A stretch of 64,000 nucleotides of DNA from Microvirga arvi (GTDB taxonomy: Bacteria > Pseudomonadota > Alphaproteobacteria > Rhizobiales > Beijerinckiaceae), in the NCBI RefSeq assembly GCF_016892765.1, contig NZ_JAFEMD010000006.1, positions 62,001 through 126,000 on the forward strand, read 5' to 3'. The stretch's first letter is position 1; each line of letters begins with the position of its first letter. Position numbers and translations under genes: made by a program. The notes under the pieces are model-generated. The model saw only the letters and a program-made list of their open reading frames with translations, had not been told where the DNA came from and made no database searches. Shown here in pieces: positions 1 through 8,590 of this stretch.

Positions 1-545
1 TCGGTCGGATCGTCCGTGTCCGTTGCCCAGGAATGCATGACGCCGCGGGGGCCGAACTTGTCCCGGAAATGGGGAAAATCCTTGGACGAGGGATAGTCGT
101 CCATCTCCGGCTCCTCCTCGGCGTTGAGGTGATAGAGGTTGCCGAAGAACTCGTCGAAGCCGTGGTTGGTCGGCAGCATGTGGTTGAGGTCGCCGAGGTG
201 GTTCTTGCCGAACTGGCCCGTGGCGTAGCCCTGCTCCTTGAGCAGCGCCGCGATGGTCACGATCTTTTCCGACATGCCGACAGGCGCGCCGGGGAGCCCG
301 ACCTTCGAGAGTCCGGTGCGGTAGACGCTCTGCCCGGTGATGAAGGCCGCGCGTCCGGCGGTGCAGGATTGCTCGCCGTAGGAGTCGGTGAACATCATGC
401 CTTCCTTGGCGAGCCGGTCGATGTTGGGCGTGCGGTAGCCCATCAACCCCTGTGAGTAGCAGCTCAGGTTCGAGATGCCGATGTCGTCGCCCCAGATGAC
501 GAGGATGTTGGGCTTGCCGTTCTGCTTCCTAGGCTGCTGTGCCAT
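1..545 (-). CDS. arylsulfatase, N-terminal part (cut by window edge)
   Basis: Sulfatase of the alkaline-phosphatase-like superfamily, hydrolysing sulfate esters. About 181 N-terminal residues are visible; the rest lies beyond position 1. The translation has the metal-binding GDD (residues 19-21) and the sulfatase signature S-C-T-A-G-R at residues 60-65, followed by AAFITG. Cys61 would be the residue converted to formylglycine; Ala in place of the usual Pro is a known signature variant. Further on, GKNHLGD and FGNLYHLN are typical of bacterial arylsulfatases. No signal peptide is seen, suggesting a cytoplasmic enzyme. It is the last gene of an operon that begins with its likely maturase at 1577-2563, an arrangement that strongly supports the call. 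Confidence 0.9.
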   Translation of the reverse strand, partial: MAQQPRKQNGKPNILVIWGDDIGISNLSCYSQGLMGYRTPNIDRLAKEGMMFTDSYGEQSCTAGRAAFITGQSVYRTGLSKVGLPGAPVGMSEKIVTIAALLKEQGYATGQFGKNHLGDLNHMLPTNHGFDEFFGNLYHLNAEEEPEMDDYPSSKDFPHFRDKFGPRGVMHSWATDTDDPT

Positions 546-596
546 GTCTGGCTCCCTGGACGTGAAGGCGTTGCAAGTGGACGGGCTGGCGCCTCC

Positions 597-1070
597 TCAA
601 CCGAATGGCCCGACCTGGAAGACCATACTCACGATGGCCGCGACGCCGATGGCGAGCAGGACGGCGGCGGTGATCAGCGTGAGCGAGACGGGAAAACGGC
701 TCTCGCCGTGCACAAGTCCGGCGGCCTTCATCGCCTCGCGCTCGTGGCGCAGGCCGATCATGAACTGCACGTGGTAGACGATGCCGATGACGAGCATCGC
801 GATGCCGAGCGCCACCAGGGCGACACCGAAATTTCGGGGCGCGGCGGCATGGGCGATGGTTCCCGCCTGCCGCAGCTTGTCGAACACCTGGTAGATCGTG
901 AAGCCGAAGCTGATCAGCGACAGCGAGGTGCGGATCACCGACATCAGCGTGCGATCGGCGCTCATGCGCGTGCGTTGGAACGACATCCCCGTGCGGCGCG
1001 ACGACAGCTCGACCGAGATCCGATCGGCGTCGGACCCTGCTGTGACCGGGGCACTGTTGTCGGTGGCCAT
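597..1070 (-). CDS. DUF202 (YidH-like) membrane protein
   Basis: Small integral membrane protein of 157 residues. The N-terminal third (DRISVELSSRRTGMSFQRTR) followed by MSADRTLMSVIRTSLSLISFGFTIYQ matches the DUF202/YidH pattern, in which arginine-rich cytoplasmic sequence leads into the first of three membrane segments (about 48-65, 78-104 and 131-152). Function of the family is unknown. It starts 6 bases after the stop of the 1077-1580 gene and ends about 50 bases before the sulfatase start, so it is probably cotranscribed with the formylglycine-generating enzyme and the sulfatase. Its link to sulfatase function is inferred only from position. Confidence 0.8.
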   Translation of the reverse strand: MATDNSAPVTAGSDADRISVELSSRRTGMSFQRTRMSADRTLMSVIRTSLSLISFGFTIYQVFDKLRQAGTIAHAAAPRNFGVALVALGIAMLVIGIVYHVQFMIGLRHEREAMKAAGLVHGESRFPVSLTLITAAVLLAIGVAAIVSMVFQVGPFG

Positions 1071-1076
1071 GACGCG

Positions 1077-1580
1077 TTACCTCGTGCCGTCGGAGGAATG
1101 GACGAAGCGACGGGCGATCCGGCAGATCGGACCGCGAAGCAGGAAGTACGGCAGGACGGCAAGCAGCAGCGCGACGAGCAGCGCCTCCCCGGGATAGAAG
1201 GTGCCGAGCACGCGCCACTGGTAGACCACGTCCATTACGAGGCCGATCAGGACGAGGCGCGACGTCGCGAGCAGCCCTTCGCGGAGACGGCCCTCACGCT
1301 CGGAGGGGCTGCTGAGGACGGTCCAGAAATACGGTGCCCGGCCCATCCGTGCGTCCCGGAAGCCGTCGTGCAGCGCAGCGACGAAAGCCATGGTCGGCTG
1401 GAGCAGAAAACGGAACGACATCGGGCCGCCGGGCCGCTCGGCGATGTCGCGCCAGATACGGTGGTGCACCTCGGCCGAGAAGCCGTACCAAGCCGCCCCG
1501 AGCACGATCAGAGCGGCCGCGAGCACCACCACGAGCCAAGCCATGACCTGGGCTCCCGGTGGCGCCGTCTGCACGTTCAT
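1077..1580 (-). CDS. small membrane protein of unknown function
   Basis: 167-residue protein I do not recognise. The ATG at 1580 overlaps the stop of the upstream formylglycine-generating enzyme (ATGA, 1577-1580), which fixes the start and implies translational coupling; the longer open frame upstream is antisense-type extension. Hydrophobic segments at roughly 13-34 and in the C-terminal half (around RLVLIGLVMDVVYQW and LLVALLLAVLPYFLL) predict three or four membrane passes. A conserved-looking middle (FRFLLQPTMAFVAALHDGFRD) is between them. Its place between maturase and DUF202 gene suggests a membrane partner of the sulfatase system, an inference. Confidence 0.75.
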   Translation of the reverse strand: MNVQTAPPGAQVMAWLVVVLAAALIVLGAAWYGFSAEVHHRIWRDIAERPGGPMSFRFLLQPTMAFVAALHDGFRDARMGRAPYFWTVLSSPSEREGRLREGLLATSRLVLIGLVMDVVYQWRVLGTFYPGEALLVALLLAVLPYFLLRGPICRIARRFVHSSDGTR

Positions 1581-2563
1581 GCCTCCGGCCCCTGTCTGGA
1601 CACGCACCGGAAGCCGATGTGGCTCGACGACGTGTCGACGGGCTGCGCATGCCGGGCGGCGGGGCGGTAGCGGCGGCAGTAGTTCGGCGCGCACAGATGC
1701 GAGCCTCCTTTCAGCACCTTGCGCGGGATTCGGATCTGCGGCTGGCGTGGGTCGTAGCTGTCGGCCTCGCGGCCACCGCGCGGGTTCTCGGGGATGCAGC
1801 AGGCCTTGGGCGCATCGGCCGGATGCTTGGGCGCGTACCAGTCCGAGGTCCACTCCCAGACGTTGCCGATCATGTCGTGCAGGCCGTAGCCGTTCGGCGG
1901 GAAAGCGGTGACGGGCGAGGTGCGATCAAATCCGTCCTCGCGCTTGTTCTGGAACGGGAAGGATCCCTGCCAGGTGTTGGCCATGTGCCGCCCGTCCGGC
2001 GTGAGCTCGTCGCCCCAGGCATACTCGGCGCCGTCCAGGCCGCCGCGGGCGGCGAACTCCCACTCCGCTTCCGTGGGCAGATCCTTGCCGGCCCATGCCG
2101 CATAGGCCTTCGCGTCCTCGTAAGCGACATGGACCACCGGGTGGTCGTCGAGGCCCTTGATCGACGACTTGGGACCGTAGGGCCGACGCCAGGTTGCCCC
2201 GAAGGTGAAGGCCCACCACTGGCTCCAATCCTGGAGATCAACCGGATGCGGTGGAGGGTCGAACACGAGCGAGCCCGCCTTCAGCATGTGCGGCAGGGCT
2301 CCCGGATAGTCCCTCGGGTCCGGCACCTTCTCGGCCACGGTGACGTGGCCCGTCGCCTGTACGAATTCTCGGAACTGTCTGTTGGTGACCGGTGTGCGGT
2401 CGATCCAGAAGTCGCCGACGGTCACCCGGTGGACTGGAGCCTCCTCAGGATAATGCTCCTCCGAGCCCATCCGGAACGTGCCGCCTGCAATCTGGATCAT
2501 GCCGGACACAGGTTCCGTGTCGAGAACGGGATTGACGCCGTCCGTATGAAGCTCACGCGGCAT
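1577..2563 (-). CDS. formylglycine-generating enzyme family protein (sulfatase maturase)
   Basis: Oxidises the signature cysteine of sulfatases to the catalytic formylglycine. The 328-residue protein shows the FGE-sulfatase fold: IAGGTFRMGS near residue 25, RVTVGDFWIDRTPVTNRQF, LPTEAEWEFAARGG in the middle, GNVWEWTSDWY, and near the C terminus GGSHLCAPNYCRRYR. Cys291 and Cys296 correspond to the copper-binding active-site pair of true FGEs; many family members without this function lack it, so real maturase activity is likely. No signal peptide. A purine-rich ribosome site (AAGGGGG) lies just before the ATG. First gene of the operon ending in the arylsulfatase. Confidence 0.92.
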   Translation of the reverse strand: MPRELHTDGVNPVLDTEPVSGMIQIAGGTFRMGSEEHYPEEAPVHRVTVGDFWIDRTPVTNRQFREFVQATGHVTVAEKVPDPRDYPGALPHMLKAGSLVFDPPPHPVDLQDWSQWWAFTFGATWRRPYGPKSSIKGLDDHPVVHVAYEDAKAYAAWAGKDLPTEAEWEFAARGGLDGAEYAWGDELTPDGRHMANTWQGSFPFQNKREDGFDRTSPVTAFPPNGYGLHDMIGNVWEWTSDWYAPKHPADAPKACCIPENPRGGREADSYDPRQPQIRIPRKVLKGGSHLCAPNYCRRYRPAARHAQPVDTSSSHIGFRCVSRQGPEA

Positions 2564-3049
2564 CGGTGCTGCCCCCTTGCCGGCGCATCATCGTCACAAG
2601 CCGGACGAAGGCCATCGGGTGTTTCCCCGAGTTCCGCTCAGGGTAACATCTGAACGGCCATCGCAGGATCAGCCATGCCGGCATCTCGCGCGGATTCATG
2701 TGCCCCCTCCGACGGACAAGCCCGTCACATGGTCAGGAAGCGACGTCGGCAGCGTTGCCGATCAAAAGAGGCCCGCCGGGACCTAGGTTCGACGCAGGAC
2801 GATTGATCTATGTTAACGAAACATGACCTAGGGCGGCGGCGGCAGGTGGAGAAGGGGGGGCGGGACAACGTTCCCGCAGGAACGATCACAACGGATTGTC
2901 GGGCACCGGCAGGGCTCGGTTTAACAGGGAATCTAATGGTATGATGCCAAGCAGCGTTCACCCCACCCGGATGCAAGCTCTTCACGTTCGAGCATCCGAC
3001 ACGGTTCTGTGAGATTGATGGGCTAGAACCTGTAAGCCATTGCAACCAA
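2564..3049. other. intergenic stretch with no supportable gene
   Basis: About 485 bases between the maturase operon and the tRNA. Open frames here have poor codon character and no recognisable product. The start side must hold the promoter of the maturase operon, but I see no convincing -35/-10 pair. A short palindrome (GCCATTG-caac-CAATGGC) at 3036-3053 abuts the tRNA 3-prime end and lacks a T-tract, so it could be a processing hairpin. Confidence 0.5.
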
Positions 3050-3125
3050 TGGCGCTCCCTAGGGGACTCGAACCCCTGTTTTCGCCGTGAGAGGGCGACG
3101 TCCTAGACCGCTAGACGAAGGGAGC
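3050..3125 (-). tRNA. tRNA-Glu (anticodon CTC)
   Basis: Read on the minus strand the 76-base sequence begins GCTCCCT, has a D-arm of the tRNA-Glu type (TCGTCTAGCGGTCTAGGA), an anticodon stem-loop CGCC-CTCTCAC-GGCG with anticodon CTC, a T-arm with GGTTCGAGTCCCC, and an acceptor AGGGAGC pairing with the 5-prime end. The terminal CCA is encoded. It reads GAG codons. Confidence 0.95.
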
Positions 3126-3144
3126 TAGCAAGGTGGAGGCCGCT

Positions 3145-3173
3145 CGTATAACCACCCTTCTGATTTGCTTCAA
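3145..3173 (-). promoter_or_regulatory. sigma-70-type promoter of tRNA-Glu
   Basis: On the minus strand TTGAAG is followed after exactly 17 bases by TATACG, about 20 bases upstream of the mature tRNA 5-prime end. Spacing and position fit a housekeeping promoter for the tRNA gene. Confidence 0.65.
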
Positions 3174-3220
3174 GTCCTTTTGCCCAAAAAAGCGAAGGGC
3201 CGTTTGGAAATGAGGATGCG

Positions 3221-4219
3221 GTGAACGACGCGACCCGGCAGGAATGGACGTTAGAGGATGGCCTGGCGCCCGAGCGGCTCGACCGGGTGCTGGCACGGCT
3301 TCAGGGCGATCTGTCGCGAAGCCGCCTGCAGGCACTGATCCGCGACGGTCAGGTCACCGTCGATGGTACGCCGGTCCTGGACCCCAACCGCAAGGTGGCC
3401 GGTGGAGCCAGCGTCGGGCTGAACATCCCGCCGCCGGTGCCGGCGGAGCCGGCAGGCGAAGCGATGGCGCTCAGCGTCGTCTATGAGGACGAGGACGTCA
3501 TCGTCATCGACAAGCCGCCCGGCCTCGTGGTCCACCCGGCGGCAGGACACGATTCCGGCACCCTGGTGAACGCCCTCATCGCTCATTGCGGCGAGAGCCT
3601 TTCGGGCATCGGCGGCGTGAAGCGGCCGGGCATCGTTCACCGGCTCGACAAGGACACGTCGGGCCTGCTCGTGGTGGCCAAGAACGACCTCGCCCATCAG
3701 GCCCTCTCGGCGCAGTTCGCCGATCATGGCCGCACAGGCCCGCTGGAGCGCGCCTATCTCGCGATTGTCTGGGGCGTGCCCGAGCGGCGGCGCGGAACCG
3801 TCGAGGCGGCGTTGGCCCGCTCCACGCACAACCGCGAGAAGATCGTCGTGGTGGGAGAGGAGCGCGGCCGCTACGCCATCACCCATTATGAGCTCCTGGA
3901 GAGCCTGCCTCCTGCCCTGCCGCTCGCAAGCCTCGTCCGATGCGAGCTGGAAACCGGGCGCACGCACCAGATCCGGGTTCACATGGCCCATCTCGGCCAT
4001 CCGCTGCTGGGCGATGCAACCTATGGCTCCGGCTTCAAGACCAAGGCGAACCGCCTGTCGGAGCCGCAGAGGGAAGCGCTGAATGCCCTGGACCGGCAGG
4101 CCCTGCACGCCGCGATCCTCGGTTTCGAGCATCCGCGCAGCGGTGAGTTCCTGCGGTTCGAGAGTGCCCTGCCGGCTGACATGGCCGCCCTCCTTCAGGC
4201 GTTACAGGCGGGAATTTAG
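3221..4219 (+). CDS. rluD: RluD-type 23S rRNA/tRNA pseudouridine synthase
   Basis: Isomerises uridines of structured RNA, in RluD the 23S helix 69 loop. The 332 residues contain an N-terminal S4 RNA-binding domain (about 17-80, ERLDRVLARLQGDLSRSRLQ) and the RluA-family catalytic core with GIVHRLDKDTSGLLVVAK, where Asp143 is the catalytic aspartate. LETGRTHQIRVHMAHLGHPLLGD is the second family hallmark. Start is GTG at 3221 after a weak purine-rich site; an ATG 11 bases upstream is out of frame. Whether the exact target is that of RluD or RluC/A cannot be read from sequence alone; length and S4 domain favour RluD. Adjacent to rpoH. Confidence 0.88.
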   Translation: MNDATRQEWTLEDGLAPERLDRVLARLQGDLSRSRLQALIRDGQVTVDGTPVLDPNRKVAGGASVGLNIPPPVPAEPAGEAMALSVVYEDEDVIVIDKPPGLVVHPAAGHDSGTLVNALIAHCGESLSGIGGVKRPGIVHRLDKDTSGLLVVAKNDLAHQALSAQFADHGRTGPLERAYLAIVWGVPERRRGTVEAALARSTHNREKIVVVGEERGRYAITHYELLESLPPALPLASLVRCELETGRTHQIRVHMAHLGHPLLGDATYGSGFKTKANRLSEPQREALNALDRQALHAAILGFEHPRSGEFLRFESALPADMAALLQALQAGI

Positions 4220-4405
4220 CGTCAATCGGTCGCAAAATTCAGCCACGCTGGCACCCTTAGCAGGCTGATGCGTTCACCACGTCTTGAAGCCTGACGCCTC
4301 TATTCGGACAGGGTTGAACCGCTTATAGTGTTGTGAAGGCGGCCGGCCATGCTGGGGGCCGCCTCAGGCTTGCCTCGTGGTGAGGGAGCCAAAGGAGGAG
4401 ATAAT

Positions 4406-5296
4406 ATGGCTGCAGCGCTTCCTGTGCTTGCCAATGAAGGGGGCCTTTCGCGCTATCTCGACGAGATCCGTCGTTTCCCCATGCTTGAGCCGCATGAGGA
4501 GTACATGCTCGCCAAGAGCTGGCGTGAGCATGGAGATCGCGAAGCGGCCCACAAGCTCGTCACATCCCACCTGCGCCTGGTCGCCAAGATCGCCATGGGC
4601 TATCGCGGCTACGGCCTGCCGATCAGCGAGGTGGTCTCCGAGGGCAATGTCGGCCTGATGCAGGCCGTCAAGCGCTTCGAGCCCGACAAGGGCTTCCGCC
4701 TCGCCACATATGCCATGTGGTGGATCAAGGCGGCGATTCAAGAATACATCCTGCGGTCCTGGTCCCTCGTGAAGATGGGCACCACCGCGAACCAGAAGAA
4801 GCTGTTCTTCAACCTGCGCAAGGCCAAGGGCCGCATCTCCGCCTTCGAGGAGGGCGACCTGCACCCCGACCATGTCAAGCAGATCGCCACCCAGCTCGGG
4901 GTGAACGAGCAGGACGTGGTGGACATGAACCGCCGGCTCGGCGGCGACTCCTCCCTCAATGCCCCCTTACGCGATGAAGGCGAAGGCGGCGGCGAGTGGC
5001 AGGACTGGCTCGTCGATCAGGGCCAGAGCCAGGAGCAGGTGCTCGTCGAGGAGGAGGAAGGCCAGAACCGGCTGAAGGCCCTGCGCAACGCGCTCTCGGT
5101 CCTCAACCCGCGCGAGCGCCGCATCTTTGAGGCGCGGCGGCTCTCGGACGACCCGATCACCCTGGAGGAGCTCTCGACGGAGTTCGGCGTCTCGCGCGAA
5201 CGCGTCCGCCAGATCGAGGTGCGCGCCTTCGAGAAGATCCAGGATGCGGTCAAGAAGAACCTGACCCAGATCGAGACCTCGTCGGCCGAAGCCTAG
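4406..5296 (+). CDS. rpoH: heat-shock sigma factor RpoH (sigma-32)
   Basis: Alternative sigma factor directing RNA polymerase to heat-shock promoters. The 296-residue product has the RpoH pattern: RYLDEIRRFPMLEPHEEYMLAKSW at the N terminus, region 2 with EGNVGLMQAVKRFEPDKGFRLATYAMWWIKAAIQEYILRSW, the RpoH box region NQKKLFFNLRKAKGRI, and region 4 with ITLEELSTEFGVSRERVRQIE. The ATG at 4406 follows an excellent ribosome site AAAGGAGGAG (4391-4400). An in-frame upstream extension to 4349 lacks such a site. Many alphaproteobacteria carry two rpoH paralogues; this sequence alone does not tell which one it is. Confidence 0.95.
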   Translation: MAAALPVLANEGGLSRYLDEIRRFPMLEPHEEYMLAKSWREHGDREAAHKLVTSHLRLVAKIAMGYRGYGLPISEVVSEGNVGLMQAVKRFEPDKGFRLATYAMWWIKAAIQEYILRSWSLVKMGTTANQKKLFFNLRKAKGRISAFEEGDLHPDHVKQIATQLGVNEQDVVDMNRRLGGDSSLNAPLRDEGEGGGEWQDWLVDQGQSQEQVLVEEEEGQNRLKALRNALSVLNPRERRIFEARRLSDDPITLEELSTEFGVSRERVRQIEVRAFEKIQDAVKKNLTQIETSSAEA

Positions 5297-5410
5297 CGCA
5301 TCGTGCAGAAAAGTGGACCCGGTTTTCTGCGCTCAACGATGCGCCAGCCAAGAGTTGGAGCATCGGGTTGATCCCAAAAGTGCAAATCCACTTTTGGGTC
5401 CGATGCTCTA
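5297..5410. repeat. extragenic palindromic repeat, family A, full copy
   Basis: Starts immediately after the rpoH stop. It has two hairpins: GCAGAAAAGTGG...GGTTTTCTGC inside a GCATCGT/ACGATGC frame, then CCCAAAAGTG...CACTTTTGGG inside GAGCATCG/CGATGCTC. Related copies lie at 43206, 51986, 57316, 59868 (half) and 63608. Confidence 0.85.
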
Positions 5411-5435
5411 AAATTCCATCGACATCGAAGCCATG

Positions 5436-5466
5436 AAAAAAGCCGCGCTCGATGCGCGGCTTTTTG
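5436..5466. terminator. bidirectional intrinsic terminator
   Basis: AAAAAAGCCGCGC-tcgat-GCGCGGCTTTTT. A GC-rich stem with A-tract and T-tract on opposite sides serves both convergent genes, rpoH on plus and the 5487-6683 gene on minus. Confidence 0.9.
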
Positions 5467-5486
5467 CTGGTTGGACCTTTGTCAGC

Positions 5487-6683
5487 CTACTGCCACTGGC
5501 TGAAGGCGTCGTTGATGATCTGCTCGCCGGAGCCGCCCTTCTCGAAGCTGAGAATGGCGCGCTGGCCCGAGGCCATGCGCACGGGAAGGTCGATCCAGTT
5601 GCGGCGCACGAACAATTGCGTGTTGCGCGCTATGTCGGCCTGCAGGTTGGAGAGACCGATCAGGAACAGGTTCTCGCGCACCGGCACCGGCAGGCCCGCG
5701 ACCGGCGTGCCGCGGGCCGCCTCCTCGCTCTTGAACTGCAGGAGGCCCACATCCCGGATCACCCGGGCGGTGTCGCCTTCGCGGGTCGTGAAGGTGAGTT
5801 CGACCGTGTGCGACGCCGGCAGCGTCGTGTCGAGATTGCGCCGGAGCACCATTCTCATGGAGAGCCCGGCATCGGGAACCTCCACATTGGCGATGACCGC
5901 CCGCTCCAGCGGCTGGCCCTGCCCCGGATTGACGTTCTCGAGGCGCCACGTCACGCGCCCGACCTGCGCCTTTGGAGCCTGGGGATTGGAGGGATCCTCC
6001 TCGTAGAAGACCGCTCGCTGGACGACGCCGGTCTCCTGGCGGGGAGCCGGATTGGCTGGGGAGGCGGCCGGAGGAGCCTGGCCCCCGACGCGTTCGTTGA
6101 TCTTGGAATCCGCCGGCGCCGGCTGCGGCGCCTGCGCGACGGGCGTCTCGGGGGCCAGATCCTCAGGCTTGTCGCGCCACAGAAAGGCGAAGGCCGCGAT
6201 GGCCGCAATCACCAGAGCGAGCACCGATCCGAAGATGATGGTGCGCGTGCGCCCCTTGTTCTGCATGGCCGGGTGGGGCCGGCTGTCGATCTTGGGCCGG
6301 GACACCGCAGGCTCGGCATAGGCATCCTCACCCTCATCGTCCTGGGCCGGCGGAGGAGCCGGCGCCCGCAGGCCGTGAACCGATCCTGTGCCGCGCTGGG
6401 CCTCGGACCCGCGGGCAGGCGGCTCATCGGCCAGCATGGTTGGGAAGGCATCGGCATCGAACCCGGTGGGCGGCGGGGCATGATCCGCCTCGACCCTCGT
6501 GATGGCCTCGTCGAGGGAGCGGCTCTCCTGCTGGATCTCCGTCTCGGACAGGGGCGGGTTGAGCGAGCGCAGCTGGGCGATCAGAGCCGTGCGGGCGCGC
6601 TCATAGACGGCGTGCCGCCTGTCGGGGGTCTGCTCGGGCAGACCTTCGACGGCCCGAGCGATGAGAGGGTAATAATCTGCCAT
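5487..6683 (-). CDS. single-pass membrane protein of unknown function downstream of purA
   Basis: 398 residues; I do not recognise a named family. The N-terminal 70 residues (MADYYPLIARAVEGLPEQT, then RRHAVYERARTALIAQLRSL) are charged and probably helical. A proline-rich, acidic linker follows, then one membrane helix at about 149-169, another proline/alanine-rich linker, and a C-terminal domain of about 180 residues that is rich in beta-type sequence and presumably periplasmic. The ATG at 6683 is chosen because AAGGGC precedes it and it avoids overlap with purA; an upstream in-frame start at 6728 would overlap. It lies 34 bases after purA and is likely cotranscribed. Role unknown. Confidence 0.75.
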   Translation of the reverse strand: MADYYPLIARAVEGLPEQTPDRRHAVYERARTALIAQLRSLNPPLSETEIQQESRSLDEAITRVEADHAPPPTGFDADAFPTMLADEPPARGSEAQRGTGSVHGLRAPAPPPAQDDEGEDAYAEPAVSRPKIDSRPHPAMQNKGRTRTIIFGSVLALVIAAIAAFAFLWRDKPEDLAPETPVAQAPQPAPADSKINERVGGQAPPAASPANPAPRQETGVVQRAVFYEEDPSNPQAPKAQVGRVTWRLENVNPGQGQPLERAVIANVEVPDAGLSMRMVLRRNLDTTLPASHTVELTFTTREGDTARVIRDVGLLQFKSEEAARGTPVAGLPVPVRENLFLIGLSNLQADIARNTQLFVRRNWIDLPVRMASGQRAILSFEKGGSGEQIINDAFSQWQ

Positions 6684-6717
6684 TTGCCCTTCGGAATGAC
6701 CCGATGAGGCTTCGCCG

Positions 6718-8010
6718 TCAACCCTCAAAGGGGTTCTTCATCAGGATTGTGTCGTCACGCTCCGGCGAGGTGGACAGCACCGCCACGGGCGCGCCGATCA
6801 GTTCCTCGATGCGGCGGACATATTTGATGGCCTGCGCCGGCAGATCGGCCCAGGAGCGCGCGCCTGCGGTCGAGCCGCTCCAGCCCTCGAAATCCTCGTA
6901 GACCGGCTCTACGCGGGCCTGTGCGCCCTGGCTCGCCGGGAAGTAGTCGATAATCTGGCCATCGAGCCTGTATCCGACGCCGATCCTGATCGTCTCGAAG
7001 CCGTCGAGGATGTCGAGCTTTGTGAGCGCGATGCCGTCGATGCCGGAGGTGCGCACCATCTGGCGCACGAGCGTCGCGTCGAACCAGCCGCAGCGGCGCT
7101 TACGGCCCGTCACCACGCCGAACTCCTTGCCCTTCTGGCCGATCAGTTCGCCAGTCTCGTCGAAGAGTTCGGTCGGGAACGGCCCCTCGCCCACGCGGGT
7201 CGTATAGGCCTTGGCGATTCCGAGCACATAGCCGACGCTGCCCGGCCCCATGCCCGAACCGGTCGCCGCCTGGCCCGCCACCGTGTTGGAGGAGGTAACG
7301 AAGGGATAGGTGCCGTGATCCACGTCGAGCAGCGCCCCTTGAGCGCCCTCGAACAGGATGCGCTTGCCGGCCCGGCGCTGCTCGTCGAGGAGGCGCCACA
7401 CGGCGTCCATGTAAGGCAGCACCTTCGGCGCGACGGAAGCCAGCTCCTCGTAGATGGCCTTCGGCTCGAATTCCTCGAGGCCGAAGCCGCGGCGCAGCGC
7501 ATTGTGGTGCGTGAGCAGCCGGTCGATCTTCTCGGGGAGCGCCGAGAGATCGGCAAGGTCCATGAGGCGGATGGCACGGCGGCCTGCCTTGTCTTCGTAA
7601 GCCGGGCCGATGCCGCGCTTGGTGGTGCCGATCTTGGTGCCGGCGCTGCCGCTCTCGCGCAGGGCGTCGAGCTCGCGGTGAATGGAGAGAATCAGCGTGG
7701 CATTCTCGGCGACGCGAAGGTTCTCGCGGCTGATCGAGACGCCCTGCTCGGCCAGACGCTCCACCTCGCCGGCCAAGGCATGCGGATCGAGCACGACGCC
7801 GTTGCCGATCACGGACAGCTTGTTCGGGCGCACGACGCCGGAGGGCAGGAGCGAGAGCTTGTAGACCTTGTCGCCGATCACGAGGGTATGGCCGGCATTG
7901 TGTCCGCCCTGGAACCGCACGACCACGTCCGCCTGTTCGGACAGCCAGTCGACGATCTTGCCCTTGCCCTCGTCGCCCCATTGGGCGCCCACGACAACCA
8001 CGTTCGCCAT
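6718..8010 (-). CDS. purA: adenylosuccinate synthetase
   Basis: GTP-dependent ligation of IMP and aspartate to adenylosuccinate, the first committed step to AMP. The 430-residue length is standard. The N terminus has [13 protein letters not shown], the family P-loop-like signature with its catalytic aspartate, and the protein contains GHNAGHTLV and, further on, [14 protein letters not shown] and [13 protein letters not shown] strong hairpin/T-tract lies 18-47 bases upstream of the start codon, preceded by a long leader with its own promoter (see 8028-8055 and 8540-8568), so expression may be attenuated. Confidence 0.97.
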   Translation of the reverse strand: MANVVVVGAQWGDEGKGKIVDWLSEQADVVVRFQGGHNAGHTLVIGDKVYKLSLLPSGVVRPNKLSVIGNGVVLDPHALAGEVERLAEQGVSISRENLRVAENATLILSIHRELDALRESGSAGTKIGTTKRGIGPAYEDKAGRRAIRLMDLADLSALPEKIDRLLTHHNALRRGFGLEEFEPKAIYEELASVAPKVLPYMDAVWRLLDEQRRAGKRILFEGAQGALLDVDHGTYPFVTSSNTVAGQAATGSGMGPGSVGYVLGIAKAYTTRVGEGPFPTELFDETGELIGQKGKEFGVVTGRKRRCGWFDATLVRQMVRTSGIDGIALTKLDILDGFETIRIGVGYRLDGQIIDYFPASQGAQARVEPVYEDFEGWSGSTAGARSWADLPAQAIKYVRRIEELIGAPVAVLSTSPERDDTILMKNPFEG

Positions 8011-8027
8011 CGCTCAAACCCTCACAT

Positions 8028-8055
8028 GAAAAAGCCCCGGCGCAAGGCCAGGGCT
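8028..8055 (-). terminator. intrinsic terminator in the purA leader (possible attenuator)
   Basis: On the minus strand AGCCCTGGC-cttgc-GCCGGGGCT-TTTTT forms a nine-pair stem followed by five T residues, ending 18 bases before the purA ATG. Because no protein gene sits directly upstream, it either ends a noncoding transcript beginning near 8533 or conditionally attenuates purA. Confidence 0.75.
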
Positions 8056-8533
8056 GGGTTAAAAACCTTGCAAACCCTCATGGTGGATCATGCGCCTCAG
8101 GTCAAGGCGGAATGAGCCCTGCTCCCCTGCATGATAGGCTTCGTGAAAGGCGGGAATGTGGTTTTGCAAATTCGGCCTCATGTACGATTGATCAAAGGGC
8201 CAGCACCTTGGGGCCCGCAGCGTTGCGCTGCGAGCCTGATGGGTGATCGAGGGTGGCGCGACGGGCAGCCCGGCTCGATGATGGATGGTGTGAGATGGAA
8301 GAGCCGAGATGCCTCTTCGCGCACGGTTTCTTTAGGCGGACAAGCGGTGCCAGCCCGGTGACCGTTTAAGGCGGGGTCCGTCTGCTCGACGGGGGCCTTG
8401 AACCGATTCCGACCACCGGCACACAGCCTGGGCCTCCTGTCACACCCGCCTGCGTCAAGCGCGTGCACAGGACCGTGTCTGCTCCCGCACTGCGACGCCT
8501 CGCGAGCGCGCCCCTCGACAGGACCAGATCTAA
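8056..8533 (-). ncRNA. candidate long purA leader or free-standing noncoding RNA
   Basis: Roughly 480 bases run on the minus strand from a near-consensus promoter to a strong terminator, with no convincing protein in any frame. A large stem can be drawn around 8369-8403 (AAGGC...CCGTC-tgct-GACGG...GCCTT). I compared it by eye with RNase P RNA, tmRNA (including the permuted alphaproteobacterial form) and SRP RNA and did not find their conserved cores. It could be an unrecognised small RNA, a regulatory leader of purA, or a decayed gene. Boundaries are approximate. Confidence 0.4.
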
Positions 8534-8539
8534 GACAAC

Positions 8540-8568
8540 GATATAGCCCAGCTTAGGATGATTGTCAA
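8540..8568 (-). promoter_or_regulatory. strong sigma-70-type promoter reading toward purA
   Basis: Minus strand TTGACA, 17 bases, TATATC. Predicted start is near 8533, about 520 bases upstream of the purA start codon. This is among the best promoter matches I see in the window. Confidence 0.7.
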
Positions 8569-8590
8569 GAACAAAATGAGAACGAATAAC

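Noticed and set aside
2725..3045. Small protein gene upstream of the tRNA
   Set aside because: No ribosome site, unlikely composition and no family resemblance.
8056..8533. RNase P RNA, tmRNA or SRP RNA in the purA leader
   Set aside because: I looked for their conserved cores, including the permuted alphaproteobacterial tmRNA tag, and did not find them; only a promoter, stem and terminator are clear.
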